This document shows, piece after piece, positions 24,372 to 34,793 of a stretch of 64,000 bases of DNA. A program made the translations under genes and the position numbers. The stretch's first letter is position 1. Every line of letters begins with the position of its first letter. Source of the stretch: Tetradesmus obliquus (taxonomy: Eukaryota; Chlorophyta; Chlorophyceae; Sphaeropleales; Scenedesmaceae); the NCBI GenBank assembly GCA_030272155.1, contig CP126191.1, forward strand, positions 2,068,501 to 2,132,500, read 5' to 3'. Below the pieces are notes generated by a model. That model saw only the letters and a program-made list of their open reading frames with translations. It had not been told where the DNA came from and searched no databases.

Positions 24372-26586
24372 CTACAGCGCCTGCAGCCGCTGCAAGATGT
24401 CGTGGCCAGTCTGCCAGCGCACGATTTCTGCCTGCACGCTGCCTGCAATTTCAGGCTTCTGCAGCAGCTTGTCGAGTGCAAAGCCAGCACGCACAAACAC
24501 GATGTCGGTTGGCCCCAGCGATTGCGCAGGGCACAGGTCATTGCTGCGCGCAGGCAGAGAGGCAACCGCATTGGAGGGCGTGAACTGTCAGTGTGTTTGG
24601 CTGCTGGTGATGCTGTCATGGCTATGGCTTGGTGGTATGATGATGACGGGTCATCGAAACAGAAGTCACTGATGTTCCACTGCTTGATGAAGAGTTTGTG
24701 GCTGCCAACGGCCTATGCAGGCACAACACAGATGACACACCCCAGTGCTTCTGCACAGCATGTGCTTGTGCAAGCATGCTCCTGCTGGAGAAGCAGAGCT
24801 GTAGGTTGGCCCATCAACAACTGCCTGCATGCTTCGAAATAGTTAACCATGCTGCTGTGTGCGCTGGCTGTGCCCTTGGCCGCACCTGCCGTCACCGACG
24901 TATGCCACTCTGCAATATGGCGCCTGGCTGCGCAGCACGTGCTGCTGCATGTGCAGCTGCAATATGAGTCGCTTGCACATGTTGGCAGGGCATGTGGCGC
25001 AGCTGTGGCTGTGGTAAGGCCCGAGCAGCAGCTGGCCCTGGTCTGATACACTGGCTGGGTTGGTGTACACCTTGCTGCATGCACGAAAGCAGAATGAACA
25101 GGCAGGCAGCAAGGCAGTGCCGTAGTTGATAGACCATGGGCTGCTCCACTACTAGTAGTAGCAATGGTGGCTAGCACAGCCCCAGATTTAACATTGCAGC
25201 CTTTCTCAAGACGGGAGCAGTCATGCTTTCAGCATGCCACAGTCGAAAGCTTGCCTGAAGCACTGCCACTCAAGCTGCCGTCAGTGGCACAGCTGCTGCT
25301 TCCTTGCTGCAGACTGACCTGCTGTCAGCTGCCTGCACGCCTGCTGCACATTACATACTCATGCCAATTTGCTCAAGGCCAGGCCTGTAAGCGTACTGAG
25401 GGCACAGCTGCTGCCGCTTCCCTGAGCTACAGCCGTCAAGTGCGACAGCAAACTGCAGTCCTCGCAATGCACCAACCTGAACAGGCTGCTGTGGCCCCTG
25501 TCTTGCAGGATCCACTCGATGAACTGCGTGTTGCTGTCTGACAGGATGATGCAGTGCGCTGCACACTGCGCCAGGTGCTGGAAGAGCTGCTCCATGCCTG
25601 CAGTGTATGGGAGGTCCTGCAGGACTCCCTGCAGCGCTGATGCATCCACACCCTCTGAGTGCAAGTGCTGCAGCACCTGCAAGCGTGTGGGATGAGGCAA
25701 GCGGCACAGTGTAAGTGGCCGTATGTAAGGGAGAGCACATGGAGCAGGTTGCAATGGAGAGCTGCGAGGCACGCACCATATGCTGGTAGTGTTTGGCAAA
25801 AGCCTGCAGCTGCTGTTGCAGTGCGGCAGACAGCATGGCAAGCACGGTGCGAGAGGGAGCTGGTTGCATCCCACTGTGCACATTGCTCTATGCAGGCTTG
25901 GTTGTGCATGCCGCAACAGGTCCGGAAGGCACAATCACAGCACGACTACCGTGTGCTTTGGCTAGAAGCAGCACTGCAACAGACAGCTGCTACCGCTCAC
26001 CCTGCCCATGTACTGCGTCCAGTGGCCTGTCACGTAGCTGTCCTTGAGTGCTGCGGCACGGCAAGTGGCAGGTACGTGGCAGGACACAGTCAGCAGGAAC
26101 AGCGCGGCAAAGTGCAGCGATGTGGCAGGCATGTCTTTGCAGCAGATGAAGTGCACACATGCAAAGCTATGTCGCATGTAAAGATGGACAGTCTAACATG
26201 AAAAACATGCATGTGCTGCAGCTTGTAGTCATTGCTTTGAGGAGCAGCCAGCAGAGCAGTATGTGCAAGTGTGGCACCACGTGTGCCACCTGTGCGGCTT
26301 GTGCAGGCGGCACACGTGGTGGCATGTGCCTGCGCTCACCCGTTGGAATGTCGCCGCCTGGCGCTGCCTTGGTGATCCAGGTGTCTGTGTTGCCATCAAC
26401 CACCTACAAACACACAGGTGTTAGCGCCGCTTTGTGATGTGGTACGGTGTTGCAAACATCGCTACAGCTTGCACATGAAGAGCTAGCAGCATACCAAGGT
26501 TGCTGGGCAACAGCTGCTGCTGCTGTGCTGCTGCTTACTGTGTGGTCGAAGTCAAAGGCCACAAGCAACTTTGTGTCATTCGTCAT
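24372..26586 (-). CDS. PHOSPHO1/2-like HAD phosphatase
   Basis: Six exons on the minus strand (26586-26539, 26403-26340, 26050-26001, 25676-25477, 25074-24886, 24543-24372) join with matching phases to 240 residues. The order of motifs is that of the PHOSPHO/pyridoxal-phosphate phosphatase family: catalytic DFDHT near residue 11 (DxDxT), NTDTW, HWTQYMGR, LPYTAGM, then CIILSDSNTQFIEWIL, KVYTNPAS, HSHSCATCPANMCK, and YVGDGSNDLCP with the Mg-binding Asp. These enzymes hydrolyse small phosphomonoesters such as phosphocholine, phosphoethanolamine or pyridoxal 5'-phosphate; the substrate cannot be told from sequence. An in-frame upstream Met at 26754 would add 56 residues rich in Ser, Arg and Ala that resemble an organelle transit peptide. 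It is divergent from the ORTHRUS-like gene. Confidence 0.9.
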
Positions 26587-27103
26587 GCTGCCGCACGCGC
26601 TGCTGCGGGCTTGTGCTGCTGCTTGTGAGCTCTTGCTATGGTGGGGCAGCAGCAGGCTAGAGGAACGTGCTTTGCTTGCAGTGCGTCTGCTGGCAGATCT
26701 GCAATAGAAGGCGGTGCTGCTGTTCAGCAGTGACTGATAGCGTGCATGCAGCATGTGCTGTGTCCAAGCGGGACGTCACCTCACAAAGCCTACGAAGAGT
26801 AGCAAGCAGAGCTGGCATACTGGTCTCTGTGCCCACGCTGTTCTGCAGGCTGACACTGTTCAAACACACATGACAAAACCGCCAGCCTGTTGTTGAACAG
26901 AGTGTGGGCCCCAGCAGCCATACAGGAGCGGTGTACTGCTCGAGAGCGGTCAGAACGGCTTGTCAGTCCTTCATTGATGCTAAAAGAGAACAAACCCGGT
27001 GACAAGTGTCTGCTACTGCTGCCTTTGCAAGCAACAGCACGCTATACTTGAAGGCACGTGTTCTGCATATTGTTGGACACAAATCCATCAAGCACTATCA
27101 AAC
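26587..27103. promoter_or_regulatory. Shared promoter interval: phosphatase (-) and ORTHRUS-like gene (+)
   Basis: Between the two divergent starts lie 517 bp, or 349 bp if the upstream phosphatase Met (26754) is used. No clear TATA box was found on either strand. Confidence 0.45.
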
Positions 27104-30100
27104 ATGGCTGACGACAACGACGACAATGGGCCTAGCGAGCAGGAGATGGCCATGAGGAAGGCGATCATGGCAATCATGATGGACACCACGCTTACAGACG
27201 CGGAGAAATCGCAAAAGCGTCAGCAGCTTATGTGCGGTGGCTGGAAGACCAGCAAGGAGGAGGACAAGCCAGCCAAAGGTGCGCGCCATTTGCTGCCCGT
27301 TCAAAATCCCCCGCGCAGCCAACAGCTAAGCGCAGCCGCAGAGTGCGATGACTGTATTATTCAGTGCTCGCAGATGATCCTGCCAAGCAGGCCAAAGGCA
27401 GCAGCAAGGGTGGCAAGACAGACCTGCTGGAGGACACCCTCAAGTGTGTCATCTGTGTTGGCCTGTGCGAGCGCCCAGTCACGGTAGGGGAGCCGGCTTA
27501 GGTCCTCCAAAACTCAGCAGCAACATCATAGCAACGTCAGCTGTGCAGTTGGGCCAGCAGCAGCCTGGCGCTGCAGCACTGTCAGCAACGCCCTCCGAGG
27601 CAGCAGCAACAGCAGCAGAGCATGTCTCGCTACACAGCGCAGCAGGGCACACGTAATTGCAACAGCATATGTAACACATGCGCCCGACAACCAGCATGGC
27701 GGGCTTGCGTATCGCTCCTGCTGGTACGCCCTCTATCATTCAATATGCCTGCTCACTCACCTGGCCCTGCACTGCCTGCCGCGTGTGTCCCCTGCACCTC
27801 TTGCGTGTCCCCCTGCACGTGCCCCTGCAGGGCCCCTGCCAGCACAACTTCTGCCTGGCCTGCTTCAAGCGCTGGCTGGCGCAGGGCAAGAAGACCTGCC
27901 CCACTTGCAGGACACCCTTCCCCAACAAGTTCATCGAGAACCCGCGCATCAACACGCTGCTCACATACGCCATCCGCTGCGCCAAGCAGGGCATCAAGAG
28001 CGACGCAGCCAAGACCTACAACCGCATCGCAGACGAGAGCAGGTGATATGCATTTGACATACTGCCTCACTTGCGCTATCACGCAGCTGATAATGAAGCA
28101 CTGAGTTTCAGCATTGTCACCTCTTTGCTGTGCATGTCACACCTACTGCTACTGCTGTGAACGCGCATCAGCATCCGCCAGAGTTGGTCCAGCAGCAAGC
28201 AGCCCTGCTGACTCGCGTGATACGTGTGTGGTGATCTTTTGCGCAGGCCTGCGGAGGCGTTCACCACGGAGCGTGCGGTGCGCAATGGGCGCGCCAACGC
28301 TGCCTCGGGCCGCATCATGGTCAATGTGCCCAACGACCACTTTGGGCCCATCCTGCCTGAGCACGACCCATCCAACGGCAAGGTAGGGTTGCTTGTGGTG
28401 GCATGATGTGGTGCAGTTTGGTATGTTGTTGACACCTGCAGCTGCTGGAACTGTGGTGTGTGCAGCAGCAGGCATGCAGAGGCGTGTTGGGAGCAGCTGC
28501 AGGCTTCATGCAGCATTTTGATTGCCTAGCCTATTTGCTGGAATATCAGCAGAGGACCTGAGCTACGTACATACATACATGACATCGCGTGTGCTGCTGC
28601 TCCTGCTGCTGCTGCTGCTGCTGCTGCCCAGGGGGTGCAAGTGGGCGACTGGTGGAAGGACCGGCTGGACTGCCGCCAGTGGGGGGCACACTTCCCGCAC
28701 GTGGCCGGCATTGCTGGCCAGAGCAACCGCGGCGCACAGGTACAGCTCTACGCAGCAGCAGGAACGCAAATAATTTGCCAAGCAGCAGTGCTGTTGTGTG
28801 GGAGGCTGCTGCCCGTAGCTAGGATGCCTGGCGCATTGTTGTTGCAGGGGAGGCTCCTTGCAGCCGGCAACGGGAGCGCCGACTTGCAGTCTGCATCTTG
28901 TCTGTTGTTGTCTTTTGTTGTGTAGAGTTGCCTGTTTACATGCCGCTGCCGTGCCTGACACCTGTGACTGCTGCTGCTGCTGCTGCTGATAACAACAAAA
29001 TTCAAAACCTAAAACCCGCCAGAGCGTTGTGCTGAGTGGCGGCTATGAGGACGACCACGATGAGGGCGAGTGGTTCCTGTACACCGGCAGCGGCGGGCGC
29101 GACCTCTCCGGCAACAAGCGCACCAACAAGGTGAGATAGACGGCAGAAGGAGCACTTGGATGTGAATCGCTGTGTTAGGCATGCAGGAATCGCACAAAGC
29201 TGCTAGCAGAGAAGCTGCAGCGTCGTTTCTGTTTGTCAGCTCCTGTGGGCAGCTGTGCTGCTGGTGCAAGGGGCAATTGCTGCCAGTGTGACTGCGCAGC
29301 GCTGCTTCCAGCTTGGAAGCGACAGTGCTGACACCACACACTTGAACCGCACGGCCCACACAACACCACCTCTGCCTGCCGCCTGCCAACCTTCTCTCCA
29401 CGCGTTCCGCAAACCTCTGCACACCTCCGCTCCACCCCTGCAGACGCAGTCGTTCGACCAGGATTTCGAAAACATGAACAAGGCGCTCAAGCTGAGCTGC
29501 CTGCGCGGGCTGCCGGTGCGCGTGGTGCGCAGCTTCAAGGAGAAGCGCAGCAGCTACGCGCCGCCCGTGGAGACGCCCGTGCGCTATGACGGGCTGTACC
29601 GCATCCTGCGCTGCTGGCGCAAGAAGGGCGCGCAGGGCTTCCTCATGTGCAGGTGGGGGCCTCTTTGCGGAGGGTGGCCTGGAGAAGACAATGTGGTTAT
29701 GTTTGCTTGGTTATGTTTGCTTGGTTATGTTTGGATGAGTCAATGGCTGCTCATGTGCAGGTGGGGGGCCTTGTTGTTTGGGGAAGGGGGCTGGCACCTG
29801 CTGTTGAGTACGGTGAATGTACACCTGATCCTCGTATGGTATGGGACTGCATGGGTTTGGGGGCGTGCCTGGCACCCGACAGCAATGGGTGTTGATGCAT
29901 GCTGTTGTGACGGCTGCGCTTGGATGCAGCCTGGTGTGTTGGCACACAACTGTGGTGGATGGCTTGTGATGCCTTGTCAGCTGCCTGCTGGCTTGTGATG
30001 CGTCTGGCTGCTGCACGATTGCAGCGCTGCAGTGGCCCCTTTGATGCTTAGCACCAACAACGGTGCAGCCATGCATTCTCTTGCGCCCCACCGCAGCAGA

Positions 30101-33100
30101 TGTGCATGTGGTCTGTGTGTAACGTTCAGCAGCACCGGCCCCGTCCTCGCTTGTGCAGGTACCTGTTTGTGCGCTGCGACAACGCGCCCGCGCCGTGGAC
30201 CAGTGATGAGACGGGTGATGCTGTGCGGCTGGAGGTGCCTGGCCTGGCTGCCAAGGAGATCAAGGAGGCCAAGGGCACCGTCTTTGAGATGGCCGACAAC
30301 CCCTACTGGTGAGCAGCAATCAATGCACGTTTAAACCAATTTCAAGACGATTTTAGAAAAGGCCGAGGGCACCGTGTTTGAGATGGCCGACAACCCCTAC
30401 TGGTGAGCAGCATGTGAAACAGGAAATTAGATGTTCCAGACAGGTTTGTAACGCGGCAAGGTGAGGCCAGCAGCTCCTGTATTTGACGTTTGATAACTGC
30501 TGCGTAGCACTGCGGAAGCACACACAGCAGCTGATGTGGGCACCTTCCTGGCATGCACAGCTGTGCGCTGTGCACTCCTACAGCATAAGTCTCTTCTGCG
30601 CCACTTTATTTATTCGTGAATCATCTGCTGTATGTGTGCTGACATGTCTTGCGTGTTGTGCGCTGTGTGTACCATCCTGCAGGGACTGGGATGAGGCCAA
30701 GGGCGAGTGGGGCTGGGCGCCACTCTTGTGCAGCAACTCAATGTGTTCCTTGTCGCTGCATACTGCGTGCTGCAGGCACTAAATGTGTTTCTTGTATGCT
30801 GTGTGTCGCATCCTGCAGGGACTGGAACGAGGCCAAGGGCGAGTGGGGCTGGGCGCGCGAGGCGCCACCCAGCCAGAAGGCCCCGGGCGGCGGCGACACA
30901 GTCAAGAAGCTGCGCAAGAAGGTGGGTGGCGGCTGCGCTGCAGCTCCATTGGATCATCAGCCTGGTCTGCTTTAGACAAGGCAGCTTTCAAAACCATCCG
31001 TCCTTGTCCCGTCTTCCCAATGCAGTGCCAGTATCACTGTAAGTGTGGTCGTTGGTTATACAGCTGCCCGTGCTCCAGCCGCAGCCGCCCACACCAACAA
31101 CTGCTTCGAGCACTCAACATCAACAATGCCAACACCAATCACCGCACGCCACCCTGCTGCTGCTGGTGTTTGGGGAGTGGCTCCCTCCTCTGGGTTCACC
31201 TCTTGCTACGACTGGGTTCACCTTTTGCTGCAAAAACGTGTAATTGATTGACTGATTGACCCTGCTGCATCACACCTGCAGGCCAGCGCGCACGAGCGTC
31301 TGCTCAAGGACTTTGCCTGCGGGCTGTGCAAGGGCGTGCTAGACAGCCCGCTGTCCATGCCCTGCGGCCACAACTTCTGCAAGGGCTGCCTGGACAAGCG
31401 CTACGCAGAGGTCGAGGCGGCCAAGGCGGGAGGCGGCAGCAAGGCGCTGGCAGAGGCGCAGCCGGCGCGCAGCCTGCGCGTGCGCAAGGTGCGTTGGTGC
31501 AAGGAGAAGCAGCTGCGGAGGTTTGTTTGTCTTGGCGTGAGTGAGCAGCGAGGCTGGCACGGCATGCACGACAGGCATGAGGACCAAAACCGCCTGCTTT
31601 TGCATTCAGAACAGCAGCTTCACCTGCTGTTGGCATCTGCTGCAAACCCTATTCCCGCTGGTGCCCAAGCCCTGCCCCACCTGCTACACTGAGATGGCGC
31701 ACGCAGCAGTCGAGCAAACGTCAGACTGTAACCATGACATCGTCCTGCTGCCTGCTGCTGCTGCCTTCTGCAGGTGCCCAAGCCCTGCCCCACCTGCAAG
31801 ACCGACATCGCGGACTACATGGAGCACGCAGCCGTCAATCAAAGTTCGAATTGTCTTCATAACACAGTCCTGCTGCTTGCTGCTGCTGCCTTTTTGCAGG
31901 TGCCCAAGCCATGCCCCACCTGCAAGACCGACATCGCGGACTAAATGGCACATGCAGCACTGAACCAAACCTCAGACCGTACCCACAACAATGTCCTGCT
32001 GCCTGCTGCTGCTGCCTTGTGCAGGTGCCCAAGCCCTGCCCCACCTGCAAGGCCGACATCGCGGACTACATGGCGCATGCGGCAGTCGACCAAACTTCAG
32101 ACGGTATCCACGACACTCTTCTGCTGCCTGCTGCTGCTGCCTTGTGCAGATGCCCAAGCCCTGCCCCACCTGCAAGACCGACATCGCGGACTAAATGGCA
32201 CATGCAGCACTAAACCAAACCTCAGACCGTACCCACAACAATGTCCTGCTGCCTGCTGCTGCTGCTTTTTGCAGGTGCCCAAGCCCTGCCCCACCTGCAA
32301 GACCGACATCGCGGACTACATGGCGCATGCGGCAGTCGACCAAACTTCAGACGGTTCCCCGAAACCGTCCTGCTGCCTGCTGCTGCTGCCTTGTGCAGGT
32401 GCCCAAGCCCTGCCCCACCTGCAAGACCGACATCACGGACCACATGGCGCACGCAGCCGTCAATCAAAGTTCGGATTGTCTTCATAACACCGTCCTGCTG
32501 CTTGCTGCTGCTGCCTTCTGCAGGTGCCCAAGCCCTGCCCCACCTGCAAGACCGACATCGCGGACTACATGGCACATGCAGCAGTTAACACGGAGATGGC
32601 TGAGCTCATCCGGCGGCTGCAGGAGGCGGCAGAGGCAGCGCGCCGGGAGGCAGACCAGGAGGCAGACGGTCTCAAAGATGAGGCAGATGAGGATGATGAG
32701 GCAGCGGCTGAGGGTGAGGACGCTGCAGATGGTGAGGATGGAGATGAGGACGCAGATGCAGATGAGGAGGAAGATGGGGAGGGTGATGAGGAGGAGGAAG
32801 AGCCAGCAGCAGCAGCGAATAAGGCAGGCAAGCAGCCGGCGAAGAAGCGGCAGCGCACAGCTGCCGGCAGCAGCAAGGCGGCAGCAGCAGCAGCAGCAGC
32901 TGAAGAGCCTGAGGCTGCTGCAGAGGACGCTGCTGCAGCAGCAGCGGAGGATGAAGAGCAGGAGCAGCAGCCTGCTGCAGCGGCAGCAGCGGCTGCCCCA
33001 GCAGCAGCAGCTGCCCCAGCAGCAGCAGCAGCGGCTCCTGCAGCGTCACGCTACGCTGCGGAGCTGTCGCAGCTGTGTGAGAGCTTCCCGGATTTTGACC

Positions 33101-34028
33101 GCGAGCTCATTGCCGGCATGCTGGAGGACCAGGGCGGGGACGTGGAGGAGGTGCACGCGTACCTCAAGGTGAGGAGTGGTGGGCTGGTGGTGGGCTGGGT
33201 ATGTCATTGGTGATCAATGCTTTAGGGTGTGCTTGACGTGCGCCTGTCTGCTGACCGTTGGCTGGGTGGTGAGGCGGAGGAGGTGCACGCGTACCTCAAG
33301 GGTGGGGCGCGGTGGGCTTGTGGTGGGCTGGCGGAGTGCTGGCAATGTCTTTTGGTGATGTCGTTTGGTGATCAACGCGGTAAGGTGTGGTTGACGTTCG
33401 CCAACACGTCTGTATGGTGACCATCAAAGTGCCTTGTCATCTCCTGCCAGCAACTCCAACCTGCCCATCTTGCCGTGTGTGCTGCTTGCGCTGCCGAGCA
33501 ATGTTCTTTGCAAGCATATCTCTCGCGCTGACACGTCTGCCGCTCACGTGTGTGTGTCTGCAGCGCATGAAGAACCAGCTGAACCACGCCAAGCGCAGCT
33601 CCGCCAAGGCAGCATCAGGCCAGGGCACGCCCTCCGGCAAGGCAAAGGCCGGCAAGGGCAGGGGCAAGGGCAGCGGCAGGGGCAAGAAGCAGCAGGCAGC
33701 TGCTGCTGCTGGTGAGGACCCGCAGCAGGAGGCTGAGCCTGCTGCTGCAGCAGATGCGGCTGCTGACGATGCAGCAGCAGAGGAGCAGCAGGCAGAGGCT
33801 GCTGCTGCTGTAGCAGCGCTGGAGGATGCAGCGCGGGATACGCCGCCTCCCCTGGATGCAGCGCCCAAGGTGCCAGCAGCAGCAGCAGCAGCAGACAAGC
33901 CTGCCGCTGGCAAGGCTGCGGGTGAGGCTGCTGGGGAGGTTGCTGCTGCTGGGGAGGCTGCTGTGGGCAAGAAGCGGCGGCAAGGCGCAGCTGCTGGCTC
34001 TGGCAAGTCAGCCAAGCGTGCCAAGTAG
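27104..34028 (+). CDS. ORTHRUS/VIM/UHRF-like RING-SRA-RING protein with a CUE-like domain
   Basis: Twelve exons: 27104-27278, 27374-27483, 27831-28042, 28247-28382, 28632-28739, 29023-29130, 29444-29652, 30159-30308, 30819-30921, 31282-31488, 32524-33168, 33564-34028; 875 residues, all phases consistent. First RING: CVIC (residue 83) to CPTC. SRA domain about 190-380: [62 protein letters not shown]. Second RING from residue 438: [20 protein letters not shown], with the last CPTC encoded in exon 11. SRA domains bind hemimethylated or methylated DNA; plant VIM/ORTHRUS proteins are E3 ligases that maintain CG methylation. The usual N-terminal PHD finger is absent. The tail is acidic, then Ala/Gln-rich, then CUE/UBA-like ([20 protein letters not shown] ... 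VEEVHAYLK), then basic. Several exon edges are duplicated. Confidence 0.93.
29690..29733 (+). repeat. Minisatellite in an ORTHRUS-like intron
   Basis: The unit ttggttatgtttgc occurs about three times in tandem just after the GTGGGG donor of exon 7. Then ctcatgtgcaggtgggg, the end of exon 7 with its donor, recurs at about 29750-29766. Confidence 0.7.
30359..30413 (+). pseudogene. Duplicate of the exon-8 end and donor site
   Basis: Repeats 30265-30318, the end of exon 8 (peptide FEMADNPYW) with the GTGAGC donor, with a few differences. The copy keeps the donor at 30403-30404 but has no acceptor of its own. If chosen as donor, the intron between would be retained. Confidence 0.8.
30672..30722 (+). 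pseudogene. Duplicate of the exon-9 acceptor and start
   Basis: Repeats the acceptor and first ~40 bp of exon 9 (real start 30819; decoy start 30683): tcctgcag followed by codons for [12 protein letters not shown]. The copy has no usable donor and runs to a stop. The unit spacing is 136 bp. Confidence 0.82.
31661..32590 (+). repeat. Eight-copy ~125-bp tandem array of a RING-exon start with its acceptor
   Basis: Copies start at 31661, 31774, 31900, 32025, 32150, 32275, 32399 and 32524. Each carries the coding start [19 protein letters not shown], which holds the last two zinc ligands of RING 2. Copies 2-8 are preceded by a CTG-rich tract and a cag acceptor; copy 1 has ctg instead and a shortened coding part. 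Copies 3 and 5 have TAA in place of TAC (31942-31944, 32192-32194). Copies 2/7, 3/5 and 4/6 pair by shared variants, so blocks larger than one unit were duplicated. Only copy 8 continues into the long exon 11. Confidence 0.92.
33274..33336 (+). pseudogene. Duplicate of the exon-11 end
   Basis: Repeats 33142-33200, the end of exon 11 (EEVHAYLK) and the start of the following intron. In the copy the donor GTGAGG reads GGTGGG, so it is probably silent. Spacing is about 132 bp. Confidence 0.8.
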
Positions 34029-34793
34029 TGCTGCAGCGCGTGCACTGTGTGCAGCGAGCGCGGCTCTGCTGCTTTGTTACTGCTGCGTGTTATTCTGACT
34101 GGAACCAAGGACGGCTATGCAGCAGTGTGCGCAGCACAGCTCCTCGAAGGGAGCTCTGTATGGGCAGCTGCTGCAGGCGAAGCTCTGTACAGCTTTGTAT
34201 TTGTAGTGTTGCATGCCTGGTGTAGATGCTGTTAACCAGCACATGTTGACAGACCTCTTAGGAGCTGTGCGGCCAGGTGCTGTCATCGCATCATGTGATG
34301 ACAGCGGGTGATCTTGCTTGCCTTACAAGCATGTGTTGACATTCGAGGAACACAGCATGATGTGTATTGCACTTGTGTCAGCGCTCTATCTTTTGAGCAT
34401 GTGACAGGACTCTTCACCAGGGACTTTTTTTGAACCAAAGAAAAGAACTTGTGTCTCGAAAATGTGTTGTAAAAAGTGAGATCGCAGTGTCCCCTGCCTA
34501 AGGCAGCCAGCCAGCAACATGCTCCAGGGATGCATGCTGGTAACCGAGAGACCTGGCCACAGCCACGCTGCTGTCATGCCCTGCCTGCAATCATATGTTC
34601 TAATAACCACTTTGCTTGCTACGGTCAATTTGTTGCTTTGCGCTTGGCCGCGGCAACAACGTGGAGCTGTTCCAGGGTTTTGAAACTGTAATCAAATCGG
34701 CCACTACAAATGCGGGCAGCGCATGAAATAGTTGTCAGTCGCGTCACGTTCAAGTTCCGCGCATTTCAACGTTTTTCAGGCCTTCCGCGCAAC
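34029..34793. other. 3' flank of the ORTHRUS-like gene and promoter of the next gene
   Basis: A stem-loop gctgtcatc...gatgacagc lies at about 34278-34305. A TGTAA polyadenylation-type motif is at 34687-34691, about 660 bp past the stop and 100 bp before the next start, so the genes are closely head-to-tail. No coding feature. Confidence 0.5.

Noticed and set aside
25780..25881. Extra phosphatase exon encoding AMLSAALQQQLQAFAKHYQH
   Set aside because: No acceptor gives the phase needed after the MGR exon, and joining MGR directly to VLQHLHSEG matches the PHOSPHO family without it.
31661..32590. The 125-bp array as a CRISPR array or satellite
   Set aside because: Units contain coding sequence of the host exon and acceptors, with no short palindromic repeat and unique spacer pattern; the DNA is eukaryotic.
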